DNA from: JALHOP01 sp964484195
GTDB lineage: Bacteria; Myxococcota; XYA12-FULL-58-9; JALHOP01
NCBI GenBank assembly: GCA_964484195.1
Contig: CAZAER010000005.1
Location: forward strand, 1-64,000
Length of the DNA: 64,000 nt
Reading direction: 5' to 3'
Shown: positions 17,660 to 26,750 of the stretch, piece by piece
Position numbering within the stretch: the first letter of the stretch is position 1
How the letters are laid out: every line of letters begins with the position of its first letter
Program-made: the position numbers and the translations under genes
Notes under the pieces: model-generated
What the model was told of the DNA's origin: nothing
What the model saw: only the letters and a program-made list of their open reading frames with translations
Database searches by the model: none

Positions 17660-18219
17660 CAGGGCTTCGCGGCCTTCGGTGCTGGCTCGCGCGCGGGTAC
17701 GATGCGCGGTACCGGACAGGTGCCAGGGAGCTGTTTCTCGTCGATCTGCGGCGTCAGCGGCTTGTTGTCGAGCTTGCTGTCGGCTTGCTCGATGCGACCG
17801 CGCGGCTTCTCGATGTGCGCTTCATTGGTGTTGACGTCGACCACGATGCGCTCTCCCGCGAGCAAGCTCTGCCCACGCTGCAATCGCGGACGGCCGGTGA
17901 GCAAGAGGTTCGAAGAGCCGAGCTCGAACACGGCTTCGTCGGACTCGACGAGCTCGTCGGGTCGCTGGGCGCGCACGTCGTTCTTGCAGATGAACTTCTG
18001 CCACTGCCACTGGTCGTCGGCGATGCCTTCGAAGTACTCGCAGCACAGGAGCACGTCACGCCGCCGCACCACGACGTTCCCTTTGCACTCCACACGGTTC
18101 GGCTTGCTGAAGATCTGCATGCCGTCGCAGCGGTAGTCGATGGGACCTTGCTGCCCGGCCGCGTTGGACTTCGCGGCGGGTGGGGCGACGACAATCAGCA
18201 GGGCGAGGGCGAAGCTCAT
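17659..18219 (-). CDS. lptA: LPS transport periplasmic protein LptA
   Basis: This 186-residue protein has a signal peptide (MSFALALLIVVAPPAAKSNA) and an OstA/LptA domain seen as repeated short strands (KPNRVECKGNVVVRRRDVLL, LTGRPRLQRGQSLLAGERI). LptA forms the periplasmic bridge that carries LPS to the outer membrane. Its start overlaps the acyltransferase stop (ATGA) and its stop overlaps lptB. An lptC gene, often just upstream, is missing; the upstream gene encodes an acyltransferase instead. Confidence 0.9.
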   Translation of the reverse strand: MSFALALLIVVAPPAAKSNAAGQQGPIDYRCDGMQIFSKPNRVECKGNVVVRRRDVLLCCEYFEGIADDQWQWQKFICKNDVRAQRPDELVESDEAVFELGSSNLLLTGRPRLQRGQSLLAGERIVVDVNTNEAHIEKPRGRIEQADSKLDNKPLTPQIDEKQLPGTCPVPRIVPAREPAPKAAKP

Positions 18220-19121
18220 GGCGACGCACTATCACCAGAAGGTGGCCGCGTTTTCCAGCGCTTGTGCAGCCAGACCCACTGCGCCGGCACTTTGCGGATG
18301 GCCTTCTCGAGCTTGGCGGTGAGCTGAGCCGTCAGCTCGGTGGTGTCGCGCTCGCCGTCTCCAGAGGGTGTGAAGGAATAACGCTCGACGTGCACCTCGA
18401 AGCCGTCGGGATAGCGGTGCGCCCAGCTGAGGATGATCGGCGCGCCGAAGCGCAAGGCCAGCGCCGCCGCCGCGATGGGTGTGTAAGCGAGCCGACCGAA
18501 GAAGGGCACGAACGTCCCTTGCACCTTGGTGTCCTGGTCGATGAGCAGGCCCAAGATCTCGCCGCGCTTGAAGACCCGTAACATGTCCTTTCCTACGGAC
18601 GTCTCGCCGCGCCACAAGATTCTACTCCCGAACTGCCGGCGCATGGTGTCCACCAAAGCGGTCAGCCGCGGGTCGTACAAGGGCTTGGCGATGGCGTTCA
18701 TCGGGAGGCCGGCGCGCGCGTAGGCGTGCGACAGGAGCTCCCAGTTACCGATGTGGCCGCCGACCAGGACGATGCCCTTGCCTTCCGATAGCGCCTCCGC
18801 GACCAGTGCCTGCTGCTCCGCCGAGAGGGTCGGACCCTGACCGAGCGCGAACAAGCGGTCGGCCTTGAGCACCTCGACCGCCGACACGCCCAGATGCTCG
18901 AACATCTCGCTCGCGATGCGCGCGTGGAAGCGCGGCTCCAGAGCCGGCAACGACTCCGCGAGCTGCTTCACGGCGCGACGGCGCTCGCCCACCGCGAAGA
19001 ACCCCGCCAAGCGGCCCGCGAAGCCACCCCAAAAGCGCAAGAGCCACAAGGGAAAACACCGCGCGACCGCGATAGCGCACACGATGACCCAGTAGATGAG
19101 GGTGTTCTTCCAGCGCTGCAA
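18216..19121 (-). CDS. LpxL/HtrB-type lipid A acyltransferase
   Basis: This ~301-residue inner-membrane protein has an N-terminal hydrophobic anchor (LIYWVIVCAIAVA) and the HX4D/E catalytic motif HIGNWE (His 123, Glu 128). IDQDTKVQGTFVPFFGR and LALRFGAPII are typical of lipid A late acyltransferases, which add secondary acyl chains to Kdo-lipid A. The first in-frame ordinary start is TTG 19121, and a CTG further upstream is possible, so the N-terminus is uncertain. It lies between the SDR gene and lptA in the Kdo/LPS operon, which fits lipid A completion. LpxL and LpxM cannot be told apart here. Confidence 0.88.
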   Translation of the reverse strand: MQRWKNTLIYWVIVCAIAVARCFPLWLLRFWGGFAGRLAGFFAVGERRRAVKQLAESLPALEPRFHARIASEMFEHLGVSAVEVLKADRLFALGQGPTLSAEQQALVAEALSEGKGIVLVGGHIGNWELLSHAYARAGLPMNAIAKPLYDPRLTALVDTMRRQFGSRILWRGETSVGKDMLRVFKRGEILGLLIDQDTKVQGTFVPFFGRLAYTPIAAAALALRFGAPIILSWAHRYPDGFEVHVERYSFTPSGDGERDTTELTAQLTAKLEKAIRKVPAQWVWLHKRWKTRPPSGDSASP

Positions 19122-19153
19122 CCGCCCCCAGCGGGCGGGAAGCTCGACCTTGC

Positions 19154-19975
19154 TCAGCGGCTCACCAGCTTGGCGCTGTGCTCCCAGAGCTGCTTGGCGA
19201 GCGCCTGATCGCGGGCGACACGTGCCGGCTCACGCGGCTTCTGGGCGTCGAAGTATGCGCCATTCGACCCGGCTTCCATGGGCGCGGTGGCGCAGTGCAC
19301 GCTGGTGCGCGCACCTTCGTCGGTCGTGCTCATGCTCATGAAGACCTTCATGCCCCAGCGAACGAGCGCGGGAACGTGCCGCCAGATGTCGGAGGCGATG
19401 AACCCAGGGTGCAGACTCACGGCGGTGATGCCGTGCTCGCCGTAGCGGCGCGCCAGCTCACTCGCGAACAGCACGTTGCAGAGCTTGGAGTCGCAGTACT
19501 CGTCGATGCCGGTGACGCTCTTGGTCGACCCCTCGAAGGCCGCGAAATCGAGACTGTCGCTGCGGCGATGCATCTCGCTGGCGACACAGACCACGCGCGT
19601 CTTGCTCGCCTTCAAGCCCTCGATGAGCCCCATGGTGAGCGCGAAGTGTCCGAGGTGATTGATGCCGACGTTCACCTCGAAGCCGTCGGAGGTCTTGCCG
19701 CGCACTCCGCCGACTCCGGCGTTGTTGATGAGCACGTCGATACGCGGCGCCACGGTCAAAATCTCGGCCGCGGCCTTGCGCGTCGACGCGAGACTCCCCA
19801 GATCGAGCTCGACGAACTCCACATCGGCGCCACGTGCCTTGGCGGCGTCGATGACGTCTTGCGTCCGCTCGAGCGAGCGACCTGCGAGGATGAGCTTCGT
19901 GCCCGGGGCCGCGAGCTGCTCCGCGGTGGCGCGACCAATGCCGGTGTTGGCACCGGTGATGACGATGGTCGTCAT
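19154..19975 (-). CDS. Short-chain dehydrogenase/reductase
   Basis: This 273-residue classical SDR has the NAD(P)-binding motif TGANTGIGRA near the N-terminus, the structural NNAGVGG, a serine in VVCVASEMH and the catalytic YCDSK (YxxxK). The layout resembles retinol dehydrogenase-like SDRs; the substrate is unknown. The start overlaps the kdsA stop (ATGA), so it is translated with the Kdo genes. Its presence inside a Kdo/lipid A operon suggests a sugar or lipid modification step, but nothing in the sequence proves that. Confidence 0.88.
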   Translation of the reverse strand: MTTIVITGANTGIGRATAEQLAAPGTKLILAGRSLERTQDVIDAAKARGADVEFVELDLGSLASTRKAAAEILTVAPRIDVLINNAGVGGVRGKTSDGFEVNVGINHLGHFALTMGLIEGLKASKTRVVCVASEMHRRSDSLDFAAFEGSTKSVTGIDEYCDSKLCNVLFASELARRYGEHGITAVSLHPGFIASDIWRHVPALVRWGMKVFMSMSTTDEGARTSVHCATAPMEAGSNGAYFDAQKPREPARVARDQALAKQLWEHSAKLVSR

Positions 19976-20787
19976 GCCGTCTCCTTGCGGGCGCGATCGA
20001 TGGCGACGACCTGATCGAGCGTCTTCTCCAAGAGCTCGAACGTGAGAGAGTTGGGGCCATCCGACAAGGCCTTGTCGGGATCGGGATGGACCTCGCAGAA
20101 AAGACCGTCGATTCCGACCGCGGCTGCAGCCCGCGCCAGCACTGGCGCGAAACGTCGATCACCGCCCGTGACACCGTCACCGGCGCTGGGACGCTGAACC
20201 GAGTGAGTGGCATCGAAGACCACCGGGCATTTCGCGGCTTCTTTCATCTGCACGAGGCCACGCATGTCGACCACCAGGTTGTGGTAGCCGAACGAGGCAC
20301 CGCGCTCGGTGAGCGCCACGTGTTTCGCGCCGCCGTCACGAACCTTCTTCACCGCGTGTTTCATGTCCTCGGGCGCGACGAATTGACCTTTCTTGACGTT
20401 CACCGCCTTGCCCGTCTTGGCGGCGGCGAGGAGCAGGTCGGTTTGCCGGCAGAGGAACGCGGGGATCTGCAACACGTCGACGACCTCGGCGACCGATGCG
20501 CAGTGCACGCTTTCGTGGACGTCCGTCAAAACGGGCACGCCCATCTCTTTCTTCACGCGCGCCAAGACTTCGAGACCCTCTTCCATGCCTCGGCCGCGAA
20601 ACGACCCACCCGAGGTACGGTTCGCTTTGTCGTAGGACGCCTTGAAGATGTACGCGATGCCGCGCTGGTCGCACATGCGGCGCACGCGCTCGGCGATGGC
20701 GAGGCACATGTCGGGTGCTTCGACGACACACGGTCCGGCGATGAGGGTCAGGCGGCGGGCCTCGAAGAGATCGAGGACGGCGCTCAC
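19972..20787 (-). CDS. kdsA: 3-deoxy-8-phosphooctulonate synthase (Kdo-8-phosphate synthase)
   Basis: KdsA condenses arabinose-5-phosphate with phosphoenolpyruvate. GTG 20787 is chosen because it overlaps the pyrG stop (GTGA) and gives 271 residues, the family length. Motifs include LTLIAGPCVVE, FKASYDKANRTSGGSFRG, LTDVHES, LQIPAFLCRQTDLL, NVKKGQF and FDATHSVQ. The cysteine in AGPC is common to metal-dependent and metal-independent forms. The product passes to a KdsC phosphatase (encoded at 54578) and then to KdsB (encoded upstream in this operon). Confidence 0.97.
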   Translation of the reverse strand: MSAVLDLFEARRLTLIAGPCVVEAPDMCLAIAERVRRMCDQRGIAYIFKASYDKANRTSGGSFRGRGMEEGLEVLARVKKEMGVPVLTDVHESVHCASVAEVVDVLQIPAFLCRQTDLLLAAAKTGKAVNVKKGQFVAPEDMKHAVKKVRDGGAKHVALTERGASFGYHNLVVDMRGLVQMKEAAKCPVVFDATHSVQRPSAGDGVTGGDRRFAPVLARAAAAVGIDGLFCEVHPDPDKALSDGPNSLTFELLEKTLDQVVAIDRARKETA

Positions 20788-22415
20788 GCGTGGCTCTTCT
20801 TGTGGTCGAGCGCCGCCTTCACGAAGCCCACGAAGAGCGGATGCGGCGTGAATGGCCGGCTCTGCAGCTCGGGGTGGAACTGGCAGCCCAAGAACCACGG
20901 ATGTGAGGGCAGCTCGACGATCTCGACGAGCGAGCCATCAGGCGACGTGCCCGAGATGTTCAATCCGGCCTTCGAGAGACGCTCGCGATAGGTGTTGTTG
21001 ACCTCGAGACGGTGGCGGTGACGCTCGGAGATCTCCTGCTTGCCGTAGAGCTTCCGGGCCAGCGATCCGTCGGCGAGCTTGCAAGGATAAGCGCCGAGCC
21101 GCATCGTGCCGCCCTTCTTGGTCACGTGCTTCTGGTCTTCCATCATGGCGATGACCAGCTCTTTGCCGTCCGGCTCGAACTCCTGCGAGTTGGCGTTGGC
21201 GATGTGCATGACGTCGCGGGCGTACTCGATCATCGCGACCTGCAGGCCGAGGCAGATGCCGAAGAACGGCTGCTTGGATTCACGCGCTTGTTTGATGGCG
21301 CGAATTTTCCCCATGACGCCGCGACTGCCGAACCCGCCTGGCACCAGCACGCCGTCCGCTGAAGCGACACGCTCCATCATCGCCGTGTCGCGCTCGAGCG
21401 CCTCGCTGTCGATATAGTCCATGGTGACGCGGCAATCGTTGGCGACACCGCCGTGCAACAGCGACTCGTGCAGCGATTTGTACGAGTCCTTCATGTCCAC
21501 GTACTTGCCGACGATGGCGATCTTCACCTCGTCGCGTGGCTTCAAGATGGTGTCGACGAGCTTCTGCCACTTGTCGAGCGACGCAGCGCGCGACCAGATG
21601 TTCAGGAGCTCGGCGACCTTGTCGTCGAAGCCCTCACGCGCGAGCTCGAGCGGCAGCTGATAGATGGTCGGGACGTCGACGGCGCTGAACACGCACTCGG
21701 GCCGGACGCTGCCGAACATGGCGATCTTCTGCTTCACGCCTTTGTCGAGCGGTTGTTCGCAACGGCACAGCAGGATGTCGGGCGAGATGCCGATCTCGCG
21801 CAGCTCTTTGACGCTGTGCTGCGTCGGCTTCGTCTTCACCTCGCCGGCGGTCTTGATGAAGGGCACGAGCGTCAGGTGGATGTAGAGGCAGTCTTCCTGA
21901 CCGACGTCGTAGGGCATCTGACGAATGGCTTCGAGGAAGGGCAGGGACTCGATGTCGCCGACGGTGCCGCCGATCTCGACGATCATGATGTCGTGACCTT
22001 CGGCCGCCTCTTTCACCAGCGCTTTGATCTCGTCGGTGATGTGCGGAATGACCTGCACGGTGGCGCCGAGGTAGTCGCCGCGCCGCTCCTTCTCGATGAC
22101 GCGGGTGTAGATGCGACCCGTGGTGTAGTTGTTCTTCTGGGTCATCTTCGCCGAGACGAAGCGCTCGTAGTGGCCCAGGTCGAGGTCGGCCTCGGCGCCG
22201 TCGTCGGTGACGTAGACTTCGCCGTGCTGGAACGGGCTCATCGTGCCGGGGTCGACGTTGATGTACGGGTCGAGCTTCATGACGCCGACCTTGAGGCCGC
22301 GATTTTCCATGAGCGCGCCGAGTGATGCTGCGGCGAGGCCTTTACCGAGCGACGAGACCACGCCGCCGGTAACGAACACGAACTTGGGTCCGCGGGGTTT
22401 GCTGGTCTGTCTCAT
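20784..22415 (-). CDS. pyrG: CTP synthase
   Basis: This 543-residue enzyme has a synthetase domain (KFVFVTGGVVSSLGKGL, DPYINVDPGTMSPFQHGEV, EIGGTVGDIES) and a glutamine amidotransferase domain with the nucleophile in FGICLGLQ and the catalytic His/Glu near the end (GCQFHPEL). It makes CTP from UTP and glutamine. ATG 22415 overlaps the kdsB stop (ATGA). A GTG at 22424 is a possible earlier start. Lying between kdsB and kdsA, it supplies CTP for CMP-Kdo synthesis. Confidence 0.98.
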   Translation of the reverse strand: MRQTSKPRGPKFVFVTGGVVSSLGKGLAAASLGALMENRGLKVGVMKLDPYINVDPGTMSPFQHGEVYVTDDGAEADLDLGHYERFVSAKMTQKNNYTTGRIYTRVIEKERRGDYLGATVQVIPHITDEIKALVKEAAEGHDIMIVEIGGTVGDIESLPFLEAIRQMPYDVGQEDCLYIHLTLVPFIKTAGEVKTKPTQHSVKELREIGISPDILLCRCEQPLDKGVKQKIAMFGSVRPECVFSAVDVPTIYQLPLELAREGFDDKVAELLNIWSRAASLDKWQKLVDTILKPRDEVKIAIVGKYVDMKDSYKSLHESLLHGGVANDCRVTMDYIDSEALERDTAMMERVASADGVLVPGGFGSRGVMGKIRAIKQARESKQPFFGICLGLQVAMIEYARDVMHIANANSQEFEPDGKELVIAMMEDQKHVTKKGGTMRLGAYPCKLADGSLARKLYGKQEISERHRHRLEVNNTYRERLSKAGLNISGTSPDGSLVEIVELPSHPWFLGCQFHPELQSRPFTPHPLFVGFVKAALDHKKSHA

Positions 22416-23158
22416 GGAAAGCACTCCTCACCGAGCCGTGCGACTTCGCCGCGGGCCCACTCCAGATCTTCTTCGGTATCGATTCCGCGCCCACGGCTCA
22501 TCGCCGACACCGTCTGGATGGTCATCCCGATGGCGAGCGCACGGAGCTGCTCGAGCCCCTCGCGGCGCTCCATGACGTGAACGTCTTCTTGGCTCAAGCG
22601 TTCCAAGGCAGGGCGTTTGTAGCCGTAAACCCCGATGTGGCGATACGCATTCGCGAAGGCATTGTTGCCGGTGCGATCGTACGGAATCGGCGCACGCGAG
22701 AAGTACAGCGCCTGGTTGTCGTCGCGCACGACGACTTTCACGACGTTGGGGTTCTCGAAGTCTTCGGCGCTTTGAATTGGCCGCTTTAGCGTTGCGATGT
22801 CGCAGGCGCGCGTCTTCAAGGTGTCGACGATGCCCGCCAAGTCGCGCGGGTCGATGAAGGGCTCGTCGCCTTGGAGGTTGACCACGAGATCGTAGCCCCG
22901 GGCGCGCGCGACCTCGGCGCAACGGTCGGTACCGCTCTGGTGGGAGGCGGAGGTCATCATCACGTCGCCGGCATGCTCCCGCACCACCCCGACGATTTCC
23001 TCGGAGTCGGTCGCGACCACGACGTCGTCGACGCCAGGGACCTTCCTGGCCTGGTGCATCACTCGCACCACGACGGGGAGATTTCCCAACGCTAGCAACG
23101 GCTTCCGAGGAAGTCGCGTCGCCCCGAGTCGCGCCGGAATGACGATGGCGGTACGCAC
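22412..23158 (-). CDS. kdsB: 3-deoxy-manno-octulosonate cytidylyltransferase (CMP-Kdo synthetase)
   Basis: This 248-residue protein of family length starts at GTG 23158 (MRTAIVIPARLGATRLPRKP, the nucleotide-binding loop). Other motifs are VVVATDSEEI, MTSASHQSGTDRCAEVA, VVNLQGDEPFI and YRHIGVYGYKR. It activates Kdo with CTP in the cytoplasm for transfer to lipid A. It is the first gene of the minus-strand run kdsB-pyrG-kdsA-SDR-acyltransferase-lptA-lptB, in which almost every junction overlaps. The promoter should lie in 23159-23282; none was recognised with confidence. Confidence 0.97.
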   Translation of the reverse strand: MRTAIVIPARLGATRLPRKPLLALGNLPVVVRVMHQARKVPGVDDVVVATDSEEIVGVVREHAGDVMMTSASHQSGTDRCAEVARARGYDLVVNLQGDEPFIDPRDLAGIVDTLKTRACDIATLKRPIQSAEDFENPNVVKVVVRDDNQALYFSRAPIPYDRTGNNAFANAYRHIGVYGYKRPALERLSQEDVHVMERREGLEQLRALAIGMTIQTVSAMSRGRGIDTEEDLEWARGEVARLGEECFP

Positions 23159-23282
23159 GATCGGGTGGCCGGTATAGGGGGCCGGTCAGGGATCGTCAAG
23201 GCTCGGAGTGAAGCTCCATGACATCCTGGCGCCGCACTTCGTAATCCCGTGTCGCATCGCCGCCGTAGTACACTCCGAGAAG

Positions 23283-26200
23283 ATGGATCCACCAAGGGGC
23301 GTCGGCCCCATAGGCAAACCGGTACGCCGCGACGAAGTCCGTGATAGCGGTGTGGTTCGAGCTCGCGCCGAGCCCGAGCAACCGCCGGTGGTCGAGCCCA
23401 TCACGCGCGACCCGCCGCGCGTCACCGCACCCCGCGAGCAGAAGCCCGAGCTCGTTCCGCCGGGTGAGCGGCGCGTTCGTGCCGACGCAGCGCTGCCGCC
23501 GGCGGTCTTGCAAGCCATGCGCGACAAGCTCGGAGCCGACTTCACCCGCTTGCCGCCCGCCGAGCTGGCGCGGCTCACCACTGCGTACAACGACTTCGTG
23601 CGCAATGACGGGAGCAAGCGTGACGTGCCCGCGTTCTTGCAGACCGTCGGGCGTGCGCTGGTGCTCGATCGGCGCCGCGTCGTCGGCGACATGTCCGCCA
23701 ATGCGCCCGAGCAGCTCGTCCGTCTCGCGCCGGCACTCGAACGCCAGGCTGGCCTCATGCGCGTGGTCGAGTCGGCTGATTTCGTCCAACGCTTGGGGGG
23801 CGCCGCGTTCCGCGAGATGCGTCAACGCATCTTCGAGAGTCGCAACTCCCGCGCCGGCTTGGGCTTCACTCCCGAGGACATGCGAGAGCCCAGCCGCTAT
23901 CGTGAGTTCTTGCGCCTCTACGGCGAAGCCGTCGGTCCCAGCGAGCTCCAGCGCATGGCGGTGCTCGCCGGCCGTCAGGGCCGCAACCAGAACGTCGTCG
24001 CCGACTATCTCAACGCCATGGCCATCCTGCATCAGCCCGGTGGCGATGGGTCGACGACGCTGCTGCGCGCCACGCCCAAGCAGATCGGCGATGCCGCGAC
24101 CGCGGGCCTCGTCGCCCTTGGACGTGAGCAGCCAGGCCTGCAAGCGTTCAGCCCCGAGCAAGTCAAACAGATGGCGCAGGGCCTACGCGTTCCGGGGACC
24201 GGCCATCGCTTCTCGCTGTCTGGCGACCCTCCGCGGTTGAGCCAGGAGGTCACCGTCAGGACCGGCACCGGGCAGCCCATCAACCTCACGTCCTGGCCCG
24301 AGGGCTCGGCATCGTACGACGCGTACATGGCGCTGGTCCGCGCCCGCTCGAACGAGCAATCGATCACGCGCCGCGATCGCGCGATGCCCGAGATGGTCGC
24401 GAGTGGCGGTCCGATGGAGCACGTGTCGCCGCTCACGGTTTTTCGCGAAGGTGCGGCTTCGACCATCGCGGGTCTAGACGCAGCCGCGACGAAGCTGCGC
24501 GACAACACCATGACCGCGGGCGACCTCTTGCCGCTCGCGTATCAACTGCAAGAGCACTTCGTCGGCCAGCTGTTCAACGAAGGTAACCTTCGTCCGGGTG
24601 TCGTCACCGCGGTGACCGACCTGACGAGCGAGACGCGTCGCGCCGAGGAAGCAGCTGCGAGCGAGCGACGCATGCGTACCGGCGCCGCGGTCGTGGGCGT
24701 GGTCACCGGTGTTGGTCTGCTCGCATCGGGCCCGCTGGGCTGGGGCGTTGGCGTGACTTCGACGCTCGCCGTGGGTGCGACCGCGTCGGCCGTCGCGACC
24801 ATGGGGCTCGACGTCAACGAGTACCTCGACCGCTTGCGGGCCGGTGGCCTCAATCACGCAGGCCTGGTGCTCACGAACCTCCAGAGCGAGAGTGGGGCGG
24901 GCCTCGCCGCGAGCCTCGCATTGAACGTGGCCGGCAGCCTCGGCAACATCGGGCCGGTCCTCGCGGCGCAGCGCCTGCAGTACGCGCGCGGTCTGGTGAC
25001 CGCCATGCGCACCGAGGATGGCGCTCGCACCGCTGCGATCACCGGGTTCCTCGAGCGCAATTCCGTGTTCTCGGCGAGCGAGTGGCAAGCGCTGAGCCCC
25101 GAGCGCCAAGCGACCGCCTTGCGCCTGGTCGAGCGCTTCGGTTCCGAGGTCGACAAAGATGGCATGCGTGCCATCCTGCAGTTCGGCGCGCGTGACGCCG
25201 AGGTTTCGAACGGCGCCGGCGCGGTCGCGAACGTCGACCACATGTACTTCGCCTACAACGAGATGAACGTCGCCGAGATCGCGGCGCGTGGACGTCCGCT
25301 CACCGAGCGCGAGCGTCTCGTCAATGCCATCGCCACCATCGGCACCGATGCCCAAGGCAAGTTCGGCCATGCGGCGCTCGACATCATTCCGACTTTGGCC
25401 AACGGCAGGACGGTGAGCACAAGCGCGGAGTATCTCCAAGCGGTGCGCGAGCACGCGGTGCGCCAAGCCTTCGCCGGGCTCTCGCAGGCGCAGGGCGCCG
25501 ACCCGCGGGCGCTCGCGCTCTGGCGCGACCGCTACTTGACGCAAGTGGCCGCTGAAGCGGACCCGGTGAAGCGCAACCAGGCGCTCGCGAAGCTCAACTC
25601 CGACATGCAGCTCGATCCTCAATCGGGCCAGTGGATCCAGCGCCAGTTCAGCCAGACTGATTACGCCATCCGCATGCAGGGCTTCGTCGAGGGCGCCTTC
25701 GTCCACAACGTCGTCGACCCCGGACGCATCTTTACCATGGGTCGGGCTGCTGGGCTCGACGACGCCCAAGCGGCCGAGGCTGCGTATCGCGCGACGATGC
25801 ACGGCTTCGGCAACGCCTTCGTGGCGACTGCCTATCCGGGCATGCCGCAGTTCGCGCGCGTCATGCGGCCGGGCACCAACGTGCCGCTCTTCAGCCCCGA
25901 GCAGCTGCGCCACCTCGATCGCGTTGGCCGAGCGTCGCTGCACTACAACCAGGAGCTGCAGCCGACGGTGGCCCAGGCGGCTCGCTGGGGCATCGCGACC
26001 GATCCGCCTCCACGCGGCGTCCAACAGGTCTACACGGCGGCGCTGCGTGCGAATGGCGGCCGGCTGCCCGATGGCCTCCAGCAGTGGCTCATCGAAAACG
26101 GAGACGTGTTCCGTACCGCGCGTCGCGAAGCCGGTATCGGCGCCGGCGCAACCAATGCCGACAACCTCGGCAACTACGTGCCCGAGGGCATGCGCAAGTG

Positions 26201-26735
26201 GGCCGGCATCTTCGCGGCGAAGGACTTCACGCCGCCGAACCAGCGTACCATCGGTCACCAGGTGCAGCGCCTGCTTGCTGGCCTCAATGGCTACTCCATC
26301 GAGGAAGCCTCCGTCGGCAATATCACGCGCTTCGACGCCAACTTCGCGAGCTCCGCGTCGCGCGTCGGCTTCGCCCGCCCGCGGGATTCGGCGGTGTACG
26401 ACTGGTTCATGCAGCCGAACGCTACCGGCGTCTTCGAGGTCGCCCCGGGTGCGAGCCCAAGCTCGGTGCGTGCCGCCGCTGATGCCGTCCGCAGCAGCTT
26501 CAAGCAGTTCACCGGCAGCGACGCCGACGTGCTGCGAGCTTTCTACAATCAGCCGCAAACCGGCGATTTCCAGATGGCTCTCGCCGTCATCGCCGAGGGC
26601 AATCTGCCGCCGGCCTTCAACGTCCAGGCGGCGCTCGCCAACGCCCGCACCGACATGCGCTTGAGCCCGCTCACCCAGCTCCTGATTTACCAGCAGGCTG
26701 TCGCTCAGGGCGTGCGTCCCTTCGACCCTCGGTGA
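23283..26735 (+). CDS. Giant protein of unknown function (about 1150 residues)
   Basis: It is not recognised. ATG 23283 is preferred over GTG 23208, but the exact start is uncertain. Residues 1-75 are Pro/Arg-rich and look disordered, followed by long helical, Ala/Arg-rich stretches. Residues about 463-507 form a Gly/Ala-rich hydrophobic segment (VVGVVTGVGLLASGPLGWGV) that could insert in a membrane. There is no signal peptide. Codon use is strongly GC3-biased throughout, so the frame is real. A LuxR-type regulator begins 15 nt downstream and a GAF-like gene follows it, probably in one unit. Size, composition and the missing Sec signal match the 1388-residue protein at 9357-13523; an exported effector or structural protein is a guess. 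Confidence 0.75.
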   Translation: MDPPRGVGPIGKPVRRDEVRDSGVVRARAEPEQPPVVEPITRDPPRVTAPREQKPELVPPGERRVRADAALPPAVLQAMRDKLGADFTRLPPAELARLTTAYNDFVRNDGSKRDVPAFLQTVGRALVLDRRRVVGDMSANAPEQLVRLAPALERQAGLMRVVESADFVQRLGGAAFREMRQRIFESRNSRAGLGFTPEDMREPSRYREFLRLYGEAVGPSELQRMAVLAGRQGRNQNVVADYLNAMAILHQPGGDGSTTLLRATPKQIGDAATAGLVALGREQPGLQAFSPEQVKQMAQGLRVPGTGHRFSLSGDPPRLSQEVTVRTGTGQPINLTSWPEGSASYDAYMALVRARSNEQSITRRDRAMPEMVASGGPMEHVSPLTVFREGAASTIAGLDAAATKLRDNTMTAGDLLPLAYQLQEHFVGQLFNEGNLRPGVVTAVTDLTSETRRAEEAAASERRMRTGAAVVGVVTGVGLLASGPLGWGVGVTSTLAVGATASAVATMGLDVNEYLDRLRAGGLNHAGLVLTNLQSESGAGLAASLALNVAGSLGNIGPVLAAQRLQYARGLVTAMRTEDGARTAAITGFLERNSVFSASEWQALSPERQATALRLVERFGSEVDKDGMRAILQFGARDAEVSNGAGAVANVDHMYFAYNEMNVAEIAARGRPLTERERLVNAIATIGTDAQGKFGHAALDIIPTLANGRTVSTSAEYLQAVREHAVRQAFAGLSQAQGADPRALALWRDRYLTQVAAEADPVKRNQALAKLNSDMQLDPQSGQWIQRQFSQTDYAIRMQGFVEGAFVHNVVDPGRIFTMGRAAGLDDAQAAEAAYRATMHGFGNAFVATAYPGMPQFARVMRPGTNVPLFSPEQLRHLDRVGRASLHYNQELQPTVAQAARWGIATDPPPRGVQQVYTAALRANGGRLPDGLQQWLIENGDVFRTARREAGIGAGATNADNLGNYVPEGMRKWAGIFAAKDFTPPNQRTIGHQVQRLLAGLNGYSIEEASVGNITRFDANFASSASRVGFARPRDSAVYDWFMQPNATGVFEVAPGASPSSVRAAADAVRSSFKQFTGSDADVLRAFYNQPQTGDFQMALAVIAEGNLPPAFNVQAALANARTDMRLSPLTQLLIYQQAVAQGVRPFDPR

Positions 26736-26750
26736 TAGTAGCGACCTGCA

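Noticed and set aside
24474..26558. Long minus-strand open frame (694 codons) opposite the giant gene
   Set aside because: It mirrors the plus-strand codons of the giant gene in a codon-aligned antisense register. Its composition (His/Asp/Arg/Val-rich, few natural domains) is typical of a shadow in high-GC DNA.
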